Source of the DNA: W-Chloroflexi-9 sp045863195
GTDB lineage: Bacteria > Chloroflexota > Dehalococcoidia > UBA2979
Assembly (NCBI GenBank): GCA_045863195.1
Contig: BTUI01000001.1
Span: 62,001 to 126,000 of the forward strand
Direction of reading: 5' to 3'
Length of the DNA: 64,000 nucleotides
In this document: one piece after another, positions 1 through 8,241 of the stretch
Numbering within the stretch: the stretch's first letter is position 1
Layout of the letters: each line of letters begins with the position of its first letter
The notes under the pieces: model-generated
Database searches by the model: none
Seen by the model: only the letters and a program-made list of their open reading frames with translations
Told to the model about the DNA's origin: nothing
Position numbers and translations under genes: made by a program

Positions 1-115
1 CCTCGACGGGGGGGAGCATCCGGGCGTGTTGCGGGAGCAGCGCCCGACGGTTCTCTTGCGCCGGGTACCGGCCGACCCCGGGCCGGAACCGGTTGGGAAT
101 CACTCGCACATCCAT
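1..115 (-). CDS. Partial gene: second copy of the duplicated-domain (DUF6065-like) protein, 5' end only
   Basis: Reading leftward from an ATG at 115 gives 38 codons that stay open at the window edge. A GAGAGGGG stretch 7-8 bases before the ATG is a fair ribosome site. The peptide contains ENRRALLPQHAR followed by MLPPVE. This lines up with ENRRAWLPQQAR followed by FCPVLE inside the next gene (151-1734), and its start (MDVRVIPNRFRPGVGR) resembles that gene's MDLKIVPTYRRRGVGR. I therefore read it as a tandem paralogue whose body lies outside the window. Function unknown. Homology to the neighbour is well supported; the length and the rest of the domain cannot be seen. Confidence 0.7.
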   Translation of the reverse strand, partial: MDVRVIPNRFRPGVGRYPAQENRRALLPQHARMLPPVE

Positions 116-150
116 TGCATCGCCCCTCTCATCCCTGGCTCCGGTGACCG

Positions 151-1734
151 TCACCGGCGGCGGCGACGGCCCGCGGACGTGCCCGGGCCGGCCGCAGGCG
201 GAGGGCGGGGCCCGGGGTCCATGGCGGCGTCCTGGAGCGCTGGCAGCGCGCCATCAGTGCCGTCACGTCGCGCCTTCTGGTGGTCGCGGTAGTGATACGT
301 GAACGTCGCGCCGTAGTTCGTCGTCTGCTCCTTCGCGCCCCGCGCCGTCCAGTAGCGTTCCTGCGTCGTGGCGAACCGCTCCTCCTCCAGCGGTGAAGCC
401 TCTTTGGTGAGGAGCGGCTCGTTCGAGAGGAAGATCGCCTGTCCAATCGGGGCGTCCCCGACCAGGCTGAAGACCATGCCTGGCTGCAGGTGGTACCAGC
501 ACGCCACCTCGCGAGGTGCTCCTGCGGTCTCGATCCTCGTGGTCAGCGGAGCGACATAGGGACGGGTGACCTCGTTGAAGACGGCGGTGACGAGGGTGTC
601 AAAGCCGTCCGGCGTCGCGAGGCGGTGGGATGCCCGCAGGCCGACCGTGCCGGGTGGGGTGTTGAGTTCGGTGAACACGGCATCGAGCAAGGCCCGCGCC
701 TCGTCCACCTCCACGCCGTCCGCCGCGGCGGCGACATGTGCACCTGCGACACCCTCGCCCGGTCGTACGTGCGCGACGAAGGTTGGACGCCAGGCGCCCA
801 CGTCATCGCTGCGGTACGCGGTGACGGCGAGCTCACCGTCTGGCCCCATGCGCAACTGGATGCCTTCGTTTGTGTGCAGCGGTGGATAGAGCAGGAGGCC
901 CAGGTGATGGAGGTCCTCCAGCACCGGGCAGAACCGCGCCTGCTGCGGCAGCCACGCACGTCGGTTCTCGTGCGTCGGCGTCCGGCCGGCGCCATCGCGA
1001 TACCCGCCACGCACGGCGACGACGTCGATCTCGGTGCCCGATTCCGTCTCACGGCTCTCGAGAACACCCGATCCGGAGGGCAGCGCGTCCAGCAGGTGAA
1101 CTGCCGTCCGGGGCAGGAACAGCACCTGCCCGAGGGGCGTATCGCGGGTGAGGAGGATCGCCTCACCATGCTCGTAGACGGATCTAAACTCCGTGTTCTG
1201 CGGATACCAGTCCGTCTCCACGAAGCAGCTCATCGAGGGAATGCCATCTGGACGCGGCCGGTTCAGCGGCATCATGCACAGCGAGTTCCAGCCCTGCGGC
1301 GTGATGAAGTTGTATGCCGCGAGCAGCCCGAACTGCCCGACGCTCCCCGGCATGACGTTCGTCGTGATCGCGCCGACCAGGAGTTCGGCATCGGCCGCGC
1401 CCACGGACGCCCGCGGGTCGAGGTAGACGAGTTCCTGCTTCCCCAGCCCGCCCCACCCGGCGGATCCGCCGATCTTCATCCGGAACATCGGGTGGGCGCG
1501 GTGATCCGGCCCGAGCGACAGCATCGTGAAGATGAAGTCGCCCGTGTCCAGGAACCGGACCTCGATCGCCTCCTCCGGATGCAACGGTGGATAAACGAGC
1601 ACCCCGGTTCGAGTGGCAGCCTCCATCGCGGACTGGAGATACGCCGGCCCCAGATGATGCTCCAGCACCGGAGCCCGTTCCGGCCGACGCCCGACACCTC
1701 GCCTGCGATACGTGGGTACGATCTTGAGGTCCAT
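151..1734 (-). CDS. Protein of unknown function with two divergent copies of one domain (DUF6065-like)
   Basis: A 527-residue protein starting at ATG 1734, preceded by GGAGG with 8-base spacing; a GTG nine bases upstream is less well placed. No signal peptide or membrane segment. The protein is an internal duplication. Both halves (about 22-215 and 260-430) have GVLVYPPLH / GLLLYPPLH followed by EEAIEVR / NEGIQLR. Both then have PGSVGQ / PGTVGL, TPQGWNSL / TPDGFDTL, CFVETDWYPQ / ACWYHLQPG, and DTPLGQVLFL / DAPIGQAIFL. The GW...VETDW...G.P pattern resembles DUF6065 proteins as I remember them; that link is not proven here. The C-terminal tail ends in five arginines. A truncated paralogue follows directly. 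Function unknown. Confidence 0.75.
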   Translation of the reverse strand: MDLKIVPTYRRRGVGRRPERAPVLEHHLGPAYLQSAMEAATRTGVLVYPPLHPEEAIEVRFLDTGDFIFTMLSLGPDHRAHPMFRMKIGGSAGWGGLGKQELVYLDPRASVGAADAELLVGAITTNVMPGSVGQFGLLAAYNFITPQGWNSLCMMPLNRPRPDGIPSMSCFVETDWYPQNTEFRSVYEHGEAILLTRDTPLGQVLFLPRTAVHLLDALPSGSGVLESRETESGTEIDVVAVRGGYRDGAGRTPTHENRRAWLPQQARFCPVLEDLHHLGLLLYPPLHTNEGIQLRMGPDGELAVTAYRSDDVGAWRPTFVAHVRPGEGVAGAHVAAAADGVEVDEARALLDAVFTELNTPPGTVGLRASHRLATPDGFDTLVTAVFNEVTRPYVAPLTTRIETAGAPREVACWYHLQPGMVFSLVGDAPIGQAIFLSNEPLLTKEASPLEEERFATTQERYWTARGAKEQTTNYGATFTYHYRDHQKARRDGTDGALPALQDAAMDPGPRPPPAAGPGTSAGRRRRR

Positions 1735-2036
1735 CGCCGCCACCTCCGGTGGGCCGGGACATTACACACGTCATTAGCACTCGCCTCCTGGCGCGGCAAG
1801 GCTGGGCGTGTAACGCTGCAAGGCGCGACCTGCGCGGGCACGGCCTCTGCAGGACCACCCGCGGTATCCGGACCCAGCCGTCAGTCGGATGGGGCCGCGC
1901 ATTCCGTCCCGAGCAGACACGCAGGCACCGCAGCGAGGCGAATCGAGGGGAATGGGGCGCGGTGCAGGTGGACGCCGGCGGCGCGTCGGGCGGGAGCGAG
2001 GTCCCGGACCGTCAACGACTGCGCGGGCGATTGGAG
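1735..2036. other. About 300 bases without a gene
   Basis: On the minus strand this stretch carries the GGAGG ribosome site of the 151-1734 gene and a TAATGT -10-like hexamer (forward strand near 1769-1774) roughly 35 bases before its start. I see no convincing open frame, repeat or RNA structure in the remainder up to tRNA-Asn. Confidence 0.5.
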
Positions 2037-2111
2037 TGGCTCCCCGACGTGGATTCGAACCACGAACCTAACGATTAACAGTCGTTTGCTCTACCGTTGA
2101 GCTATCGGGGA
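2037..2111 (-). tRNA. tRNA-Asn (GTT)
   Basis: The minus strand folds as a cloverleaf: acceptor TCCCCGA pairs with TCGGGGA, the D arm is GCTC...GAGC, and the anticodon stem AACGA/TCGTT has loop CTGTTAA (anticodon GTT). The T arm is CGTGG TTCGAAT CCACG. The discriminator G and CCA end (2040-2037) are encoded. Confidence 0.96.
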
Positions 2112-2173
2112 ACGACGTCTCCGAAGTGTGACGCCTCCGCCCGCCTCGGGCAAGAGTCGTACCCCTCGGTCGG

Positions 2174-2247
2174 TGGCTGGCGGACCAGGATTCGAACCTG
2201 GGCTAAGGGATCCAAAGTCCCCTGTGCTACCGCTACACCATCCGCCA
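2174..2247 (-). tRNA. tRNA-Gln (TTG)
   Basis: Minus-strand cloverleaf with acceptor TGGCGGA/TCCGCCA, anticodon loop CTTTGGA (anticodon TTG) on a GGGGA/TCCCT-type stem, and T loop TTCGAAT. The GCCA end is encoded (2177-2174). It lies 62 bases upstream of tRNA-Asn on the same strand, so the two may share a transcript. Confidence 0.95.
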
Positions 2248-2326
2248 CCGGTCCGCCCATCGTCTCAATCCGCGCCTGACCGCGCTACCCTGACCGCACA
2301 GCCGCGTCGCTCCCGGGGGTGCCTTC

Positions 2327-2944
2327 GTGCCGGAGTCCTACTACATCGAGCCCGTCCAGCCGGTCCTCCGGCGGTTCGTGGAGGACTTCCGCAACATCGT
2401 CGCCCGTGAGCGCGGGAAGCCCGGCCTCCTCGACGCGTTGAGGGCGCCCACCGAAGGGCTGCTCTACGACCCCTCCTGGATCACGGAGGAGTTCCGGCAG
2501 CCGGTGCCGGACACTACCGCCTCCTGGGCGATCTACCGCTCGCAGGAGCCGGACCTCTGCATCTTCGCGATGGTGGTCCCGGCGCACTCGATGACCCGCG
2601 TCCACAACCACCTCACGGACGGCTGGGTGGGGCTGGTGCAGGGCGCGCAGGTGGAACGGAAGTACGTCCGTCGCGACGACGGCAGCCGCCCCGGCTACGC
2701 GGAACTGGAACTCATCTCCGCCGACCCGATCCACCTGGGCGCACTGACCTGGCTGAAGCACCCGGACGAGGACATCCACCAGGTGATCACCGCCTCCGAC
2801 GTGCCGTCCGTGTCGCTCCACGTGCTGTGTAACGACCTCGGTTCGGTGGAGCGGCAGTCGTTCGAGCCGGAGGCGCACCGGGTGGAGAACTTCATCTCCG
2901 GCTTCACCAACGTGCAGCCCGGCATGGGCATCGGCCGGCCGTAG
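2327..2944 (+). CDS. Cupin-fold protein, cysteine-dioxygenase-like (COG5553-type)
   Basis: A 205-residue cytosolic protein beginning with GTG, with GGGGGTG just upstream. The centre carries VHNHLTDGWVG. Further downstream HQVI and SLHVL supply more histidines, as expected of a metal-binding double-stranded beta-helix of the cysteine dioxygenase / predicted metal-dependent enzyme family. The substrate is unknown; thiol oxidation is only one family possibility. A TACCCT -10-like hexamer sits at 2286-2291. It lies between tRNA genes and the DUF368 transporter with no shared pathway evident. Family assignment is fairly sure, reaction is not. Confidence 0.72.
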   Translation: MPESYYIEPVQPVLRRFVEDFRNIVARERGKPGLLDALRAPTEGLLYDPSWITEEFRQPVPDTTASWAIYRSQEPDLCIFAMVVPAHSMTRVHNHLTDGWVGLVQGAQVERKYVRRDDGSRPGYAELELISADPIHLGALTWLKHPDEDIHQVITASDVPSVSLHVLCNDLGSVERQSFEPEAHRVENFISGFTNVQPGMGIGRP

Positions 2945-3003
2945 GTGGCGGCACCCGCGCCGCAGGCGCCCGCCGTCCGGTTCTTCGTCTCCCCGCTCCG
3001 TCG

Positions 3004-3009
3004 TACGCT
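3004..3009 (+). promoter_or_regulatory. -10 element for a leaderless DUF368 gene
   Basis: TACGCT, then exactly six bases, then ATG 3016. There is no Shine-Dalgarno sequence in the gap. The spacing places the transcription start on the A of ATG. Confidence 0.55.
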
Positions 3010-3015
3010 CCCTCG

Positions 3016-3915
3016 ATGAACCTCGCAGAGAGCGCGCGTCACTACGTCCGCGGCCTGCTCATGGGCACCGCCGACATCATCCCCGGTGTCAGCGGCGGCA
3101 CCATGGCGCTGGTCATGGGGATCTACGAGCGGCTGCTCGCCGCCATCAGCGGAGCCGCCTCCGCCGCCTTCCGGCTGCTCCGAGGCGACCCCGGCGGTGC
3201 CTGGCGCGCGCTGCGGGCGATCGACTTCGCGCTGTTGCTCCCGCTCGGCGCGGGGATCGGCACGGCGCTGCTGGCGGGCGCGGCCGTCATCCCCGGCCTG
3301 CTGGAGGACCACCCCGTCCCGACGCGGGCGCTGTTCTTCGGCCTCATCGCCGGGTCGATCCTGATCCCGTGGCGGGCAATTCGCGAGCGATCAGCCGCAC
3401 AATTCGGCCTGCTGCTGGCGGCGGCGGTGGCCGCGTTCCTCTTCACCGGCCTGCCGGACCGCGCCGTCGCTGAGCCTGCGCTGCCGGTCGTCTTCGCCTC
3501 GGCCGCGCTCGCGATCTGCGCGATGATCCTGCCGGGCGTCTCCGGTGCGTTCCTGCTGGTCGTGCTCGGGATGTACGAGGTCACGCTGGACGCCGTCCAC
3601 GACCGAGACGTGGTGTATGTGGGTGTCTTCCTCGCCGGCGCGGCGACGGGCATCACCTCGTTCGCCTGGTTCCTGCGCCGGCTGCTCAACCGTGCGCATG
3701 ACCTGACGATGGCAGCGCTGGTCGGCCTGATGGCGGGTTCACTGCGCGCCCTGTGGCCGTTCATCGAGGACGACCGGTCGCTGCGCGGCCCCGTGGCCGG
3801 GGAGCCGGTCGCGCTCGCGGTGGCGCTGGGCCTCGGCGGGTTCGTCTTCGTCCTGGTGCTCGCACGGCTGGGCACACTGGCCGAGGTGCGCAACGGGCGG
3901 CCGTCCGGTGAATAG
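3016..3915 (+). CDS. DUF368 integral membrane protein (polyprenyl-phosphate transporter, PopT type)
   Basis: 299 residues with about eight hydrophobic segments. The family's repeated signature appears twice: IIPGVSGGT near residue 22 and ILPGVSGAF near residue 173, showing the inverted-repeat architecture of DUF368. Members of this family have been identified as undecaprenyl-phosphate (C55-P) translocases that recycle the lipid carrier for cell-wall synthesis. Length matches the family (280-310). The gene stands alone, preceded by a -10 at leaderless distance and followed seven bases after its stop by the convergent tRNA-Leu gene. Confidence 0.88.
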   Translation: MNLAESARHYVRGLLMGTADIIPGVSGGTMALVMGIYERLLAAISGAASAAFRLLRGDPGGAWRALRAIDFALLLPLGAGIGTALLAGAAVIPGLLEDHPVPTRALFFGLIAGSILIPWRAIRERSAAQFGLLLAAAVAAFLFTGLPDRAVAEPALPVVFASAALAICAMILPGVSGAFLLVVLGMYEVTLDAVHDRDVVYVGVFLAGAATGITSFAWFLRRLLNRAHDLTMAALVGLMAGSLRALWPFIEDDRSLRGPVAGEPVALAVALGLGGFVFVLVLARLGTLAEVRNGRPSGE

Positions 3916-3921
3916 GGACGG

Positions 3922-4006
3922 TGGTACCGGGGGCGGGACTCGAACCCGCACGGGAGTTACCCGGCGCATTTTGAGTGCGCTGCGTCTGCCATTTCGCCAC
4001 CCCGGC
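3922..4006 (-). tRNA. tRNA-Leu (CAA)
   Basis: Minus-strand class II tRNA: acceptor GCCGGGG/CCCCGGT, anticodon stem GCGCA/TGCGC with loop CTCAAAA (anticodon CAA), a long variable arm (GGGTAACTCCC type) and T loop TTCGAGT. ACCA is encoded at the 3' end. Confidence 0.95.
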
Positions 4007-4040
4007 ACGGACGGCACGCTCAGGGTACCGCGCGTGGCCG

Positions 4041-5726
4041 TTAGCCCTCCAGCAGCGCCTCTTCTTCCTCGCCCGGAAGGTCGTCCGGCAGGTCCGGATG
4101 CTGCGCACCCGGCTCCGTCAGGTAGGTGACGACCTGTGTCGCCGCATCCAGGAAGGGCAGCAGCACCAGATCCGCGCCGGCGAGGGTGAGGCGGCGGGCG
4201 ACGGCCATGCTGTGCGCGGTCACGGCGATCCGCCCGCGGAAGCCGCGTCCGTGCAGCGTGCGCAGCAACTCCTCGGACAGTTCTGGCTGTGGCAGCGTGG
4301 AGACGACCCAGCGCGCGCCGGAGGGGATCATGGCGCCGAGTTCCGGGTCGTCCACGTCGCCGTAGAAGACCTCCAGGCCACGCGCCTCCCAGGCTCGGAT
4401 GACCTCCGGGTCGAAGTCGATCCCCATGACCCGGCGGTCCAGGTCCACCAGTTGCTGCGCGATCGCCCCACCGAACCGGCCCAGGCCAATGAGGACCACG
4501 TCCACCTGGCCGCGCATCTCGGGTGTCGCCTCTTCGCGGTAGGGGTGCTTCCGTTCGAATACGTCCAGCAGATGCTGGATGCGGTCGTAGATCTGGTGCG
4601 AGTAGATGATCAGGTACGTGGAGAGCGTGATCGTCACGATCCCGACCAGCGTGATGAGGCCGAGCGTGTCGTCCTCGATGTGTCCGACGGAGACGCCGAG
4701 CGCGGCGAGGATCAACGAGAACTCGCTGATCTGCGCCACCGCGAGGCCGGAGAGGAACCCGGTGCGCTTCCGGTAGCCCATCACGCCCATGATCACCATG
4801 ACGATGAGCGGGTTCCCCACCAGCACGAACGCGGACAGCACCAGCGCCGGGACGATCTGCTCCCCGAGCAGCGACAGGTCGAGGCCCGCGCCCAGCACCA
4901 CGAAGAAGAACACGAGCAGGAAGTCGCGGAGGCTCATCAGCCGCCCGCCCAGCGCGTCCCGGAACGGCGTGGAGGCGAGCGAGACGCCGGCCATGAACGC
5001 GCCGACCTCGCGGCTGAACCCGAGCTCCTCGCCCCCCACGGCCAGGAACATCGCCCACGCGATGGAGCCGAGCACGAGGAGTTCCGGGACGCGCGCGAGG
5101 ACCCGGAAGACCAGCGGGATCAGGAAGCGCATCGCGAACAGCACCCCGCCGACGAACCCGGCCCCCTTGAGGGCGATACTCAGCGCCTCCGCCACCGGGT
5201 CGGCACCGCTCGCCCCGCCGAAGGCGGAGATGCCGATCATCGCCAGCACCACCACGATGTCCTGCACGATCAGGAAGCCGACGGCGATGCGGCCGTGCAG
5301 GGAGTCGATCTCGCGCTTATCTGAGAGCAGCTTGACGATGATGATCGTGCTGGAGAACGTCAGCGCGATCGCGACGTAGATCGAGGGCGTCACGCCGAAG
5401 CCGAGCGCCAGCGTGATGCCAAACCCCACGATCGACGTGAACAGCACCTGCCCGAGGCCGGTGATCAGCGCCACGACGCCCGTCGCGCGGATCTCGTCCG
5501 TGTCCAGGCGCAGCCCCACCACGAACAGCAGCAGCGAGATGCCGACGGCGGATAGCAGCTCCCACGCCTCGCTGTCGCTGATCAGATCCAGCCCCGCGGG
5601 GCCGGCGCCGATGCCGACGGCGATGAACGAGACGATGAGCGGTTGCTTCAGGAGCGTGCCGAGGGCGCCCGCGGCCGCCGCCAGCAGCAGAAGGGCTGTG
5701 AACTCGACGAGCAGGTCGTGATGCAA
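4041..5726 (-). CDS. CPA2-family monovalent cation:proton antiporter with RCK_N domain (KefB-like)
   Basis: 561 residues. The first ~380 form about 12 membrane segments typical of the Na+/H+ exchanger fold (GREVGAFMAGVSLAS, QISEFSLILAALG). After a short charged linker comes a Rossmann NAD-binding RCK_N domain (VVLIGLGRFGGAIAQQL near 408, then GIDFDPE and GDVDDPEL). Such proteins exchange K+ or Na+ for H+ under nucleotide control at the inner membrane. The start is TTG 5726, chosen because the first membrane helix begins at once and no ATG lies near. It is divergent from the kinase-like gene at 5841. Confidence 0.87.
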   Translation of the reverse strand: MHHDLLVEFTALLLLAAAAGALGTLLKQPLIVSFIAVGIGAGPAGLDLISDSEAWELLSAVGISLLLFVVGLRLDTDEIRATGVVALITGLGQVLFTSIVGFGITLALGFGVTPSIYVAIALTFSSTIIIVKLLSDKREIDSLHGRIAVGFLIVQDIVVVLAMIGISAFGGASGADPVAEALSIALKGAGFVGGVLFAMRFLIPLVFRVLARVPELLVLGSIAWAMFLAVGGEELGFSREVGAFMAGVSLASTPFRDALGGRLMSLRDFLLVFFFVVLGAGLDLSLLGEQIVPALVLSAFVLVGNPLIVMVIMGVMGYRKRTGFLSGLAVAQISEFSLILAALGVSVGHIEDDTLGLITLVGIVTITLSTYLIIYSHQIYDRIQHLLDVFERKHPYREEATPEMRGQVDVVLIGLGRFGGAIAQQLVDLDRRVMGIDFDPEVIRAWEARGLEVFYGDVDDPELGAMIPSGARWVVSTLPQPELSEELLRTLHGRGFRGRIAVTAHSMAVARRLTLAGADLVLLPFLDAATQVVTYLTEPGAQHPDLPDDLPGEEEEALLEG

Positions 5727-5828
5727 CAGGGCTCACAGTCGTTGGGCGGGCGGCGCACGACATGCGCACCGGTGGGAGTCCGCGCGGCTGGGTGGCGACA
5801 GGATACCGGCTGCGGCGGCTCACGGTCG

Positions 5829-5834
5829 TAGACT
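5829..5834 (+). promoter_or_regulatory. -10 element for a leaderless phosphotransferase gene
   Basis: TAGACT followed by six bases (GCGCCG) and ATG 5841. No ribosome site is present, so the transcript is predicted to begin at the start codon. Confidence 0.6.
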
Positions 5835-5840
5835 GCGCCG

Positions 5841-6773
5841 ATGCCGCTGCTCCCCTTCGCCCTGCGTCGACGTCCACCGCCCGAGGCACTTGCCTGGGTC
5901 GCGCGCGAGGTCGGCGGCGGGGTGCGCGTGAGTTCGGTCGAGCGGCTCCGGGCCGGAACATCGTCGGCGGTCCACCTCGTGCGGCTGCGCGACCGGCACG
6001 GCCGACCGCTGGCGGTCGTCCTGCGGCGCTTCGTCCGCGCCGACTGGCTCGCGGAAGAGCCGGACGCCGCCGCGCGCGAGGCGCACGTGCTGCGCGCGGT
6101 AGAGGCGTCGGCGCTGCGCGCACCCCGCCTGATCGCGGTCGACCCGGACGGCGCCGCGTGCGACGTGCCCGCGGTGCTGATGTCACGGCTACCGGGCCGG
6201 ATCGACCTCGCGCCGCGGAACGTCGAGGCGTACGTCGACGCCGCAGTCACACCGCTGCTGGCACTCCATGCGATCGGCCCGGTAGCGGGGGTGCCCTCGT
6301 ACTACCCGTACGTGTTAGGCCGGACGCAGGAGTGGCGACCACCCCGGTGGGCGCACCGTCCGAGGCTCTGGCGGGCGGCCGCCTGCGTCCTCCACCAGCC
6401 GTGGCCGGAAGCGGAGCCGGTGCTCATCCATCGCGACTACCACCCGGGAAACCTGCTCTGGTCGCGCGGGCGCCTCTCGGGCGTCACCGACTGGGTGAAC
6501 GCCTCGAACGGGCCGCCGGCAATGGACGTGGCGCACATGCGCTGGAACCTGGCCCAGTTGTTCGGCATCGACGCGGCCGAGGCGTTCCGGCAGGCCTACG
6601 AGTCGGCGACGGGCAGGCCGCACCACCCGTACTGGGATGTCCTGGGCGCGTTGGACGGGGGCGACCCCGTCGCCGCCCAGTGGCAGGATGCGGGACGCCT
6701 CGACCTGACCGAGGCGCTGCTCATCGAACGGCGGGAGGCGTACCTCGACGGGCTGATGAAGCGGCTGGGGTAG
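5841..6773 (+). CDS. APH-fold phosphotransferase family protein
   Basis: 310 residues with the aminoglycoside-phosphotransferase/choline-kinase fold. The catalytic loop HRDYHPGNLLW is near residue 200, and VTDWVNAS stands where DFG/DWE metal-binding residues occur. The N-lobe lysine region is weak: VLRRF replaces the usual VLK. The substrate is unknown; many environmental APH-fold proteins are not resistance genes and nothing here suggests resistance. The start is fixed by the -10 element six bases upstream. A strong hairpin follows the stop. Confidence 0.8.
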   Translation: MPLLPFALRRRPPPEALAWVAREVGGGVRVSSVERLRAGTSSAVHLVRLRDRHGRPLAVVLRRFVRADWLAEEPDAAAREAHVLRAVEASALRAPRLIAVDPDGAACDVPAVLMSRLPGRIDLAPRNVEAYVDAAVTPLLALHAIGPVAGVPSYYPYVLGRTQEWRPPRWAHRPRLWRAAACVLHQPWPEAEPVLIHRDYHPGNLLWSRGRLSGVTDWVNASNGPPAMDVAHMRWNLAQLFGIDAAEAFRQAYESATGRPHHPYWDVLGALDGGDPVAAQWQDAGRLDLTEALLIERREAYLDGLMKRLG

Positions 6774-6790
6774 CGGGGCGGGGACGCACA

Positions 6791-6814
6791 ACGGCCCGCC
6801 GGGTGGCGGGCCGT
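6791..6814. terminator. Strong GC hairpin between converging genes
   Basis: ACGGCCCGCC and GGCGGGCCGT form a perfect 10-bp stem with loop GGGT. It lies between the phosphotransferase stop and the converging tRNA-Gly gene. There is no T-run, so termination efficiency is uncertain. Confidence 0.7.
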
Positions 6815-6825
6815 CTGCAGGTCGA

Positions 6826-6900
6826 TGGAGCGGAAGACGAGGGTCGAACTCGCGACCTCCTCCTTGGCAAGGAGGCGCTCTGCCACTGAGCTACTTCCGC
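6826..6900 (-). tRNA. tRNA-Gly (GCC)
   Basis: Minus-strand cloverleaf with acceptor GCGGAAG/CTTCCGC, anticodon stem CCTCC/GGAGG with loop TTGCCAA (anticodon GCC), T loop TTCGACC, and encoded TCCA end. Confidence 0.96.
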
Positions 6901-6956
6901 ATCGGTCGCCGCTGATCATAGCGCGGAGACCGTTCGAGGCAACCCGTCGCCCTCGA

Positions 6957-8162
6957 TCAGACCGGGACCGGCCCGGAGATGCCCTCGGCGCGCAGCCGCT
7001 CCACATCCGCCGCGGTCAGGCCCAGCGTCTCCCCGAGCACCTCCGCCGTGTGCTCCCCGAGGAGCGGGCTACGGCCCTGCGGCACGGCGCCACGCATCCG
7101 CAGCGGGTTCGCCATCAGGCGGACGGGGCCGTTGACGGGGTGATCGACCTCGCGGATGAAGCCACGCGCCTGGAGATGCGGGTCCGTGAACAGGTCGAGC
7201 GTGTCGAAGACGTAGGAACACGGCACCCCGGCCGCGCCGAGGATCTGCATCGCCTCCTGCTTCGTCCGCTGGATCGCCCAGTCCGCGATCGCCTCGCGGA
7301 TCGCGTCCAGGTGCTGGAGCCGTGCCTCTTGCGTCGCGAAGCGCGGGTCGGACAGCAGGTCCTCGCGGCCCATCGCCGCGAACATCGCATCGAGCATCCT
7401 CGTGGTGACGGGGTAAATGAAGACGTAGTCGTTCGGGCCGCCGCCCCGGCTGCGGTAGAGGCCGCCGCCGGCACGCCCGCGGAACGATCCGTGGCGCGGC
7501 ACCGCCGCCTTCCCCCAGAGCGCGAGGTCGAGTGTGCGGAGGAACATGGTGGCAGCCTCCTGCATGGAGACCTCAATCACCTGTCCCTGGCCGGTGCGTT
7601 GCTGCTCCACGTAGGCGGCGGTGATCCCGAGCGCGGTCTGCATGCCGGTGCCGGAGTCGCCCATGGTGGGGCCGATCACCTGCGGCGGGCCGTCCGGGTC
7701 GCCGGTGGTGGAGAAGGTGCCGGCGGCCGCCTGCGCGACCCAGTCGTAGACCTTGAAGTCGCAGTACGGGCCGCTCAGGCCGAAGCCCTTGATCCGGGCG
7801 TAGATCAGCCGCGGGTTGATGGCGCACAACACCTCGGGCGTGATCCGAAGCGACTCGATGACGCCCGGTCCGTAGTTCTCCACGAACACGTCGAAGTGCG
7901 GCACCAGCTGCAGGAAGACGTCACGCCCGCGCTCGCTCTTCAGGTCGAGGACGACCGAGCGCTTGTTGCCGTTGTAGTTCATGAAGTACTGCGGGTCGCC
8001 CGGGTGGCCGTCCAGCCCTCGGCCGGTGGACCGTCCGGGATCCCCGGATGGCCCCTCGACCTTCACGACGTCCGCACCGAGCCAGGCGAGGTACTGGGTA
8101 CAGGAGGTACCCGCCTCGTACTGCGTCATGTCGAGGACGCGCATCCCCGTGAGTGCAGCCAT
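6957..8162 (-). CDS. CaiB/BaiF family III CoA-transferase
   Basis: 401 residues. The N-terminus (GMRVLDMTQYEAGTSCTQYLAWLGADVVKVE) and the KRSVVLDLK and NYGPGVIESL motifs are typical of formyl-CoA:oxalate/L-carnitine CoA-transferases. The expected catalytic aspartate lies in TMGDSGTG near residue 167. The family moves CoA between carboxylic acids in the cytosol; donor and acceptor cannot be read from sequence. GGAG stands 8 bases before ATG 8162. No pathway partner is adjacent. A second family III member lies at 43974 and is quite different in sequence. Confidence 0.88.
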   Translation of the reverse strand: MAALTGMRVLDMTQYEAGTSCTQYLAWLGADVVKVEGPSGDPGRSTGRGLDGHPGDPQYFMNYNGNKRSVVLDLKSERGRDVFLQLVPHFDVFVENYGPGVIESLRITPEVLCAINPRLIYARIKGFGLSGPYCDFKVYDWVAQAAAGTFSTTGDPDGPPQVIGPTMGDSGTGMQTALGITAAYVEQQRTGQGQVIEVSMQEAATMFLRTLDLALWGKAAVPRHGSFRGRAGGGLYRSRGGGPNDYVFIYPVTTRMLDAMFAAMGREDLLSDPRFATQEARLQHLDAIREAIADWAIQRTKQEAMQILGAAGVPCSYVFDTLDLFTDPHLQARGFIREVDHPVNGPVRLMANPLRMRGAVPQGRSPLLGEHTAEVLGETLGLTAADVERLRAEGISGPVPV

Positions 8163-8241
8163 GGCACATGCTCCGTGCCGGGGAGATATCCACAGACTAT
8201 CACGAACGTGAAGCCCTTGTGATCGGGCCAGACCGCGCGCG

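Noticed and set aside
490..2100. Long plus-strand open frame opposite the duplicated-domain gene
   Set aside because: It mirrors the real minus-strand gene, is Arg/His/Val-rich shadow translation, and runs through tRNA-Asn.
5841..6773. Aminoglycoside resistance gene
   Set aside because: Only the general APH fold is seen. No close match to known resistance enzymes is evident and the family has many other substrates.
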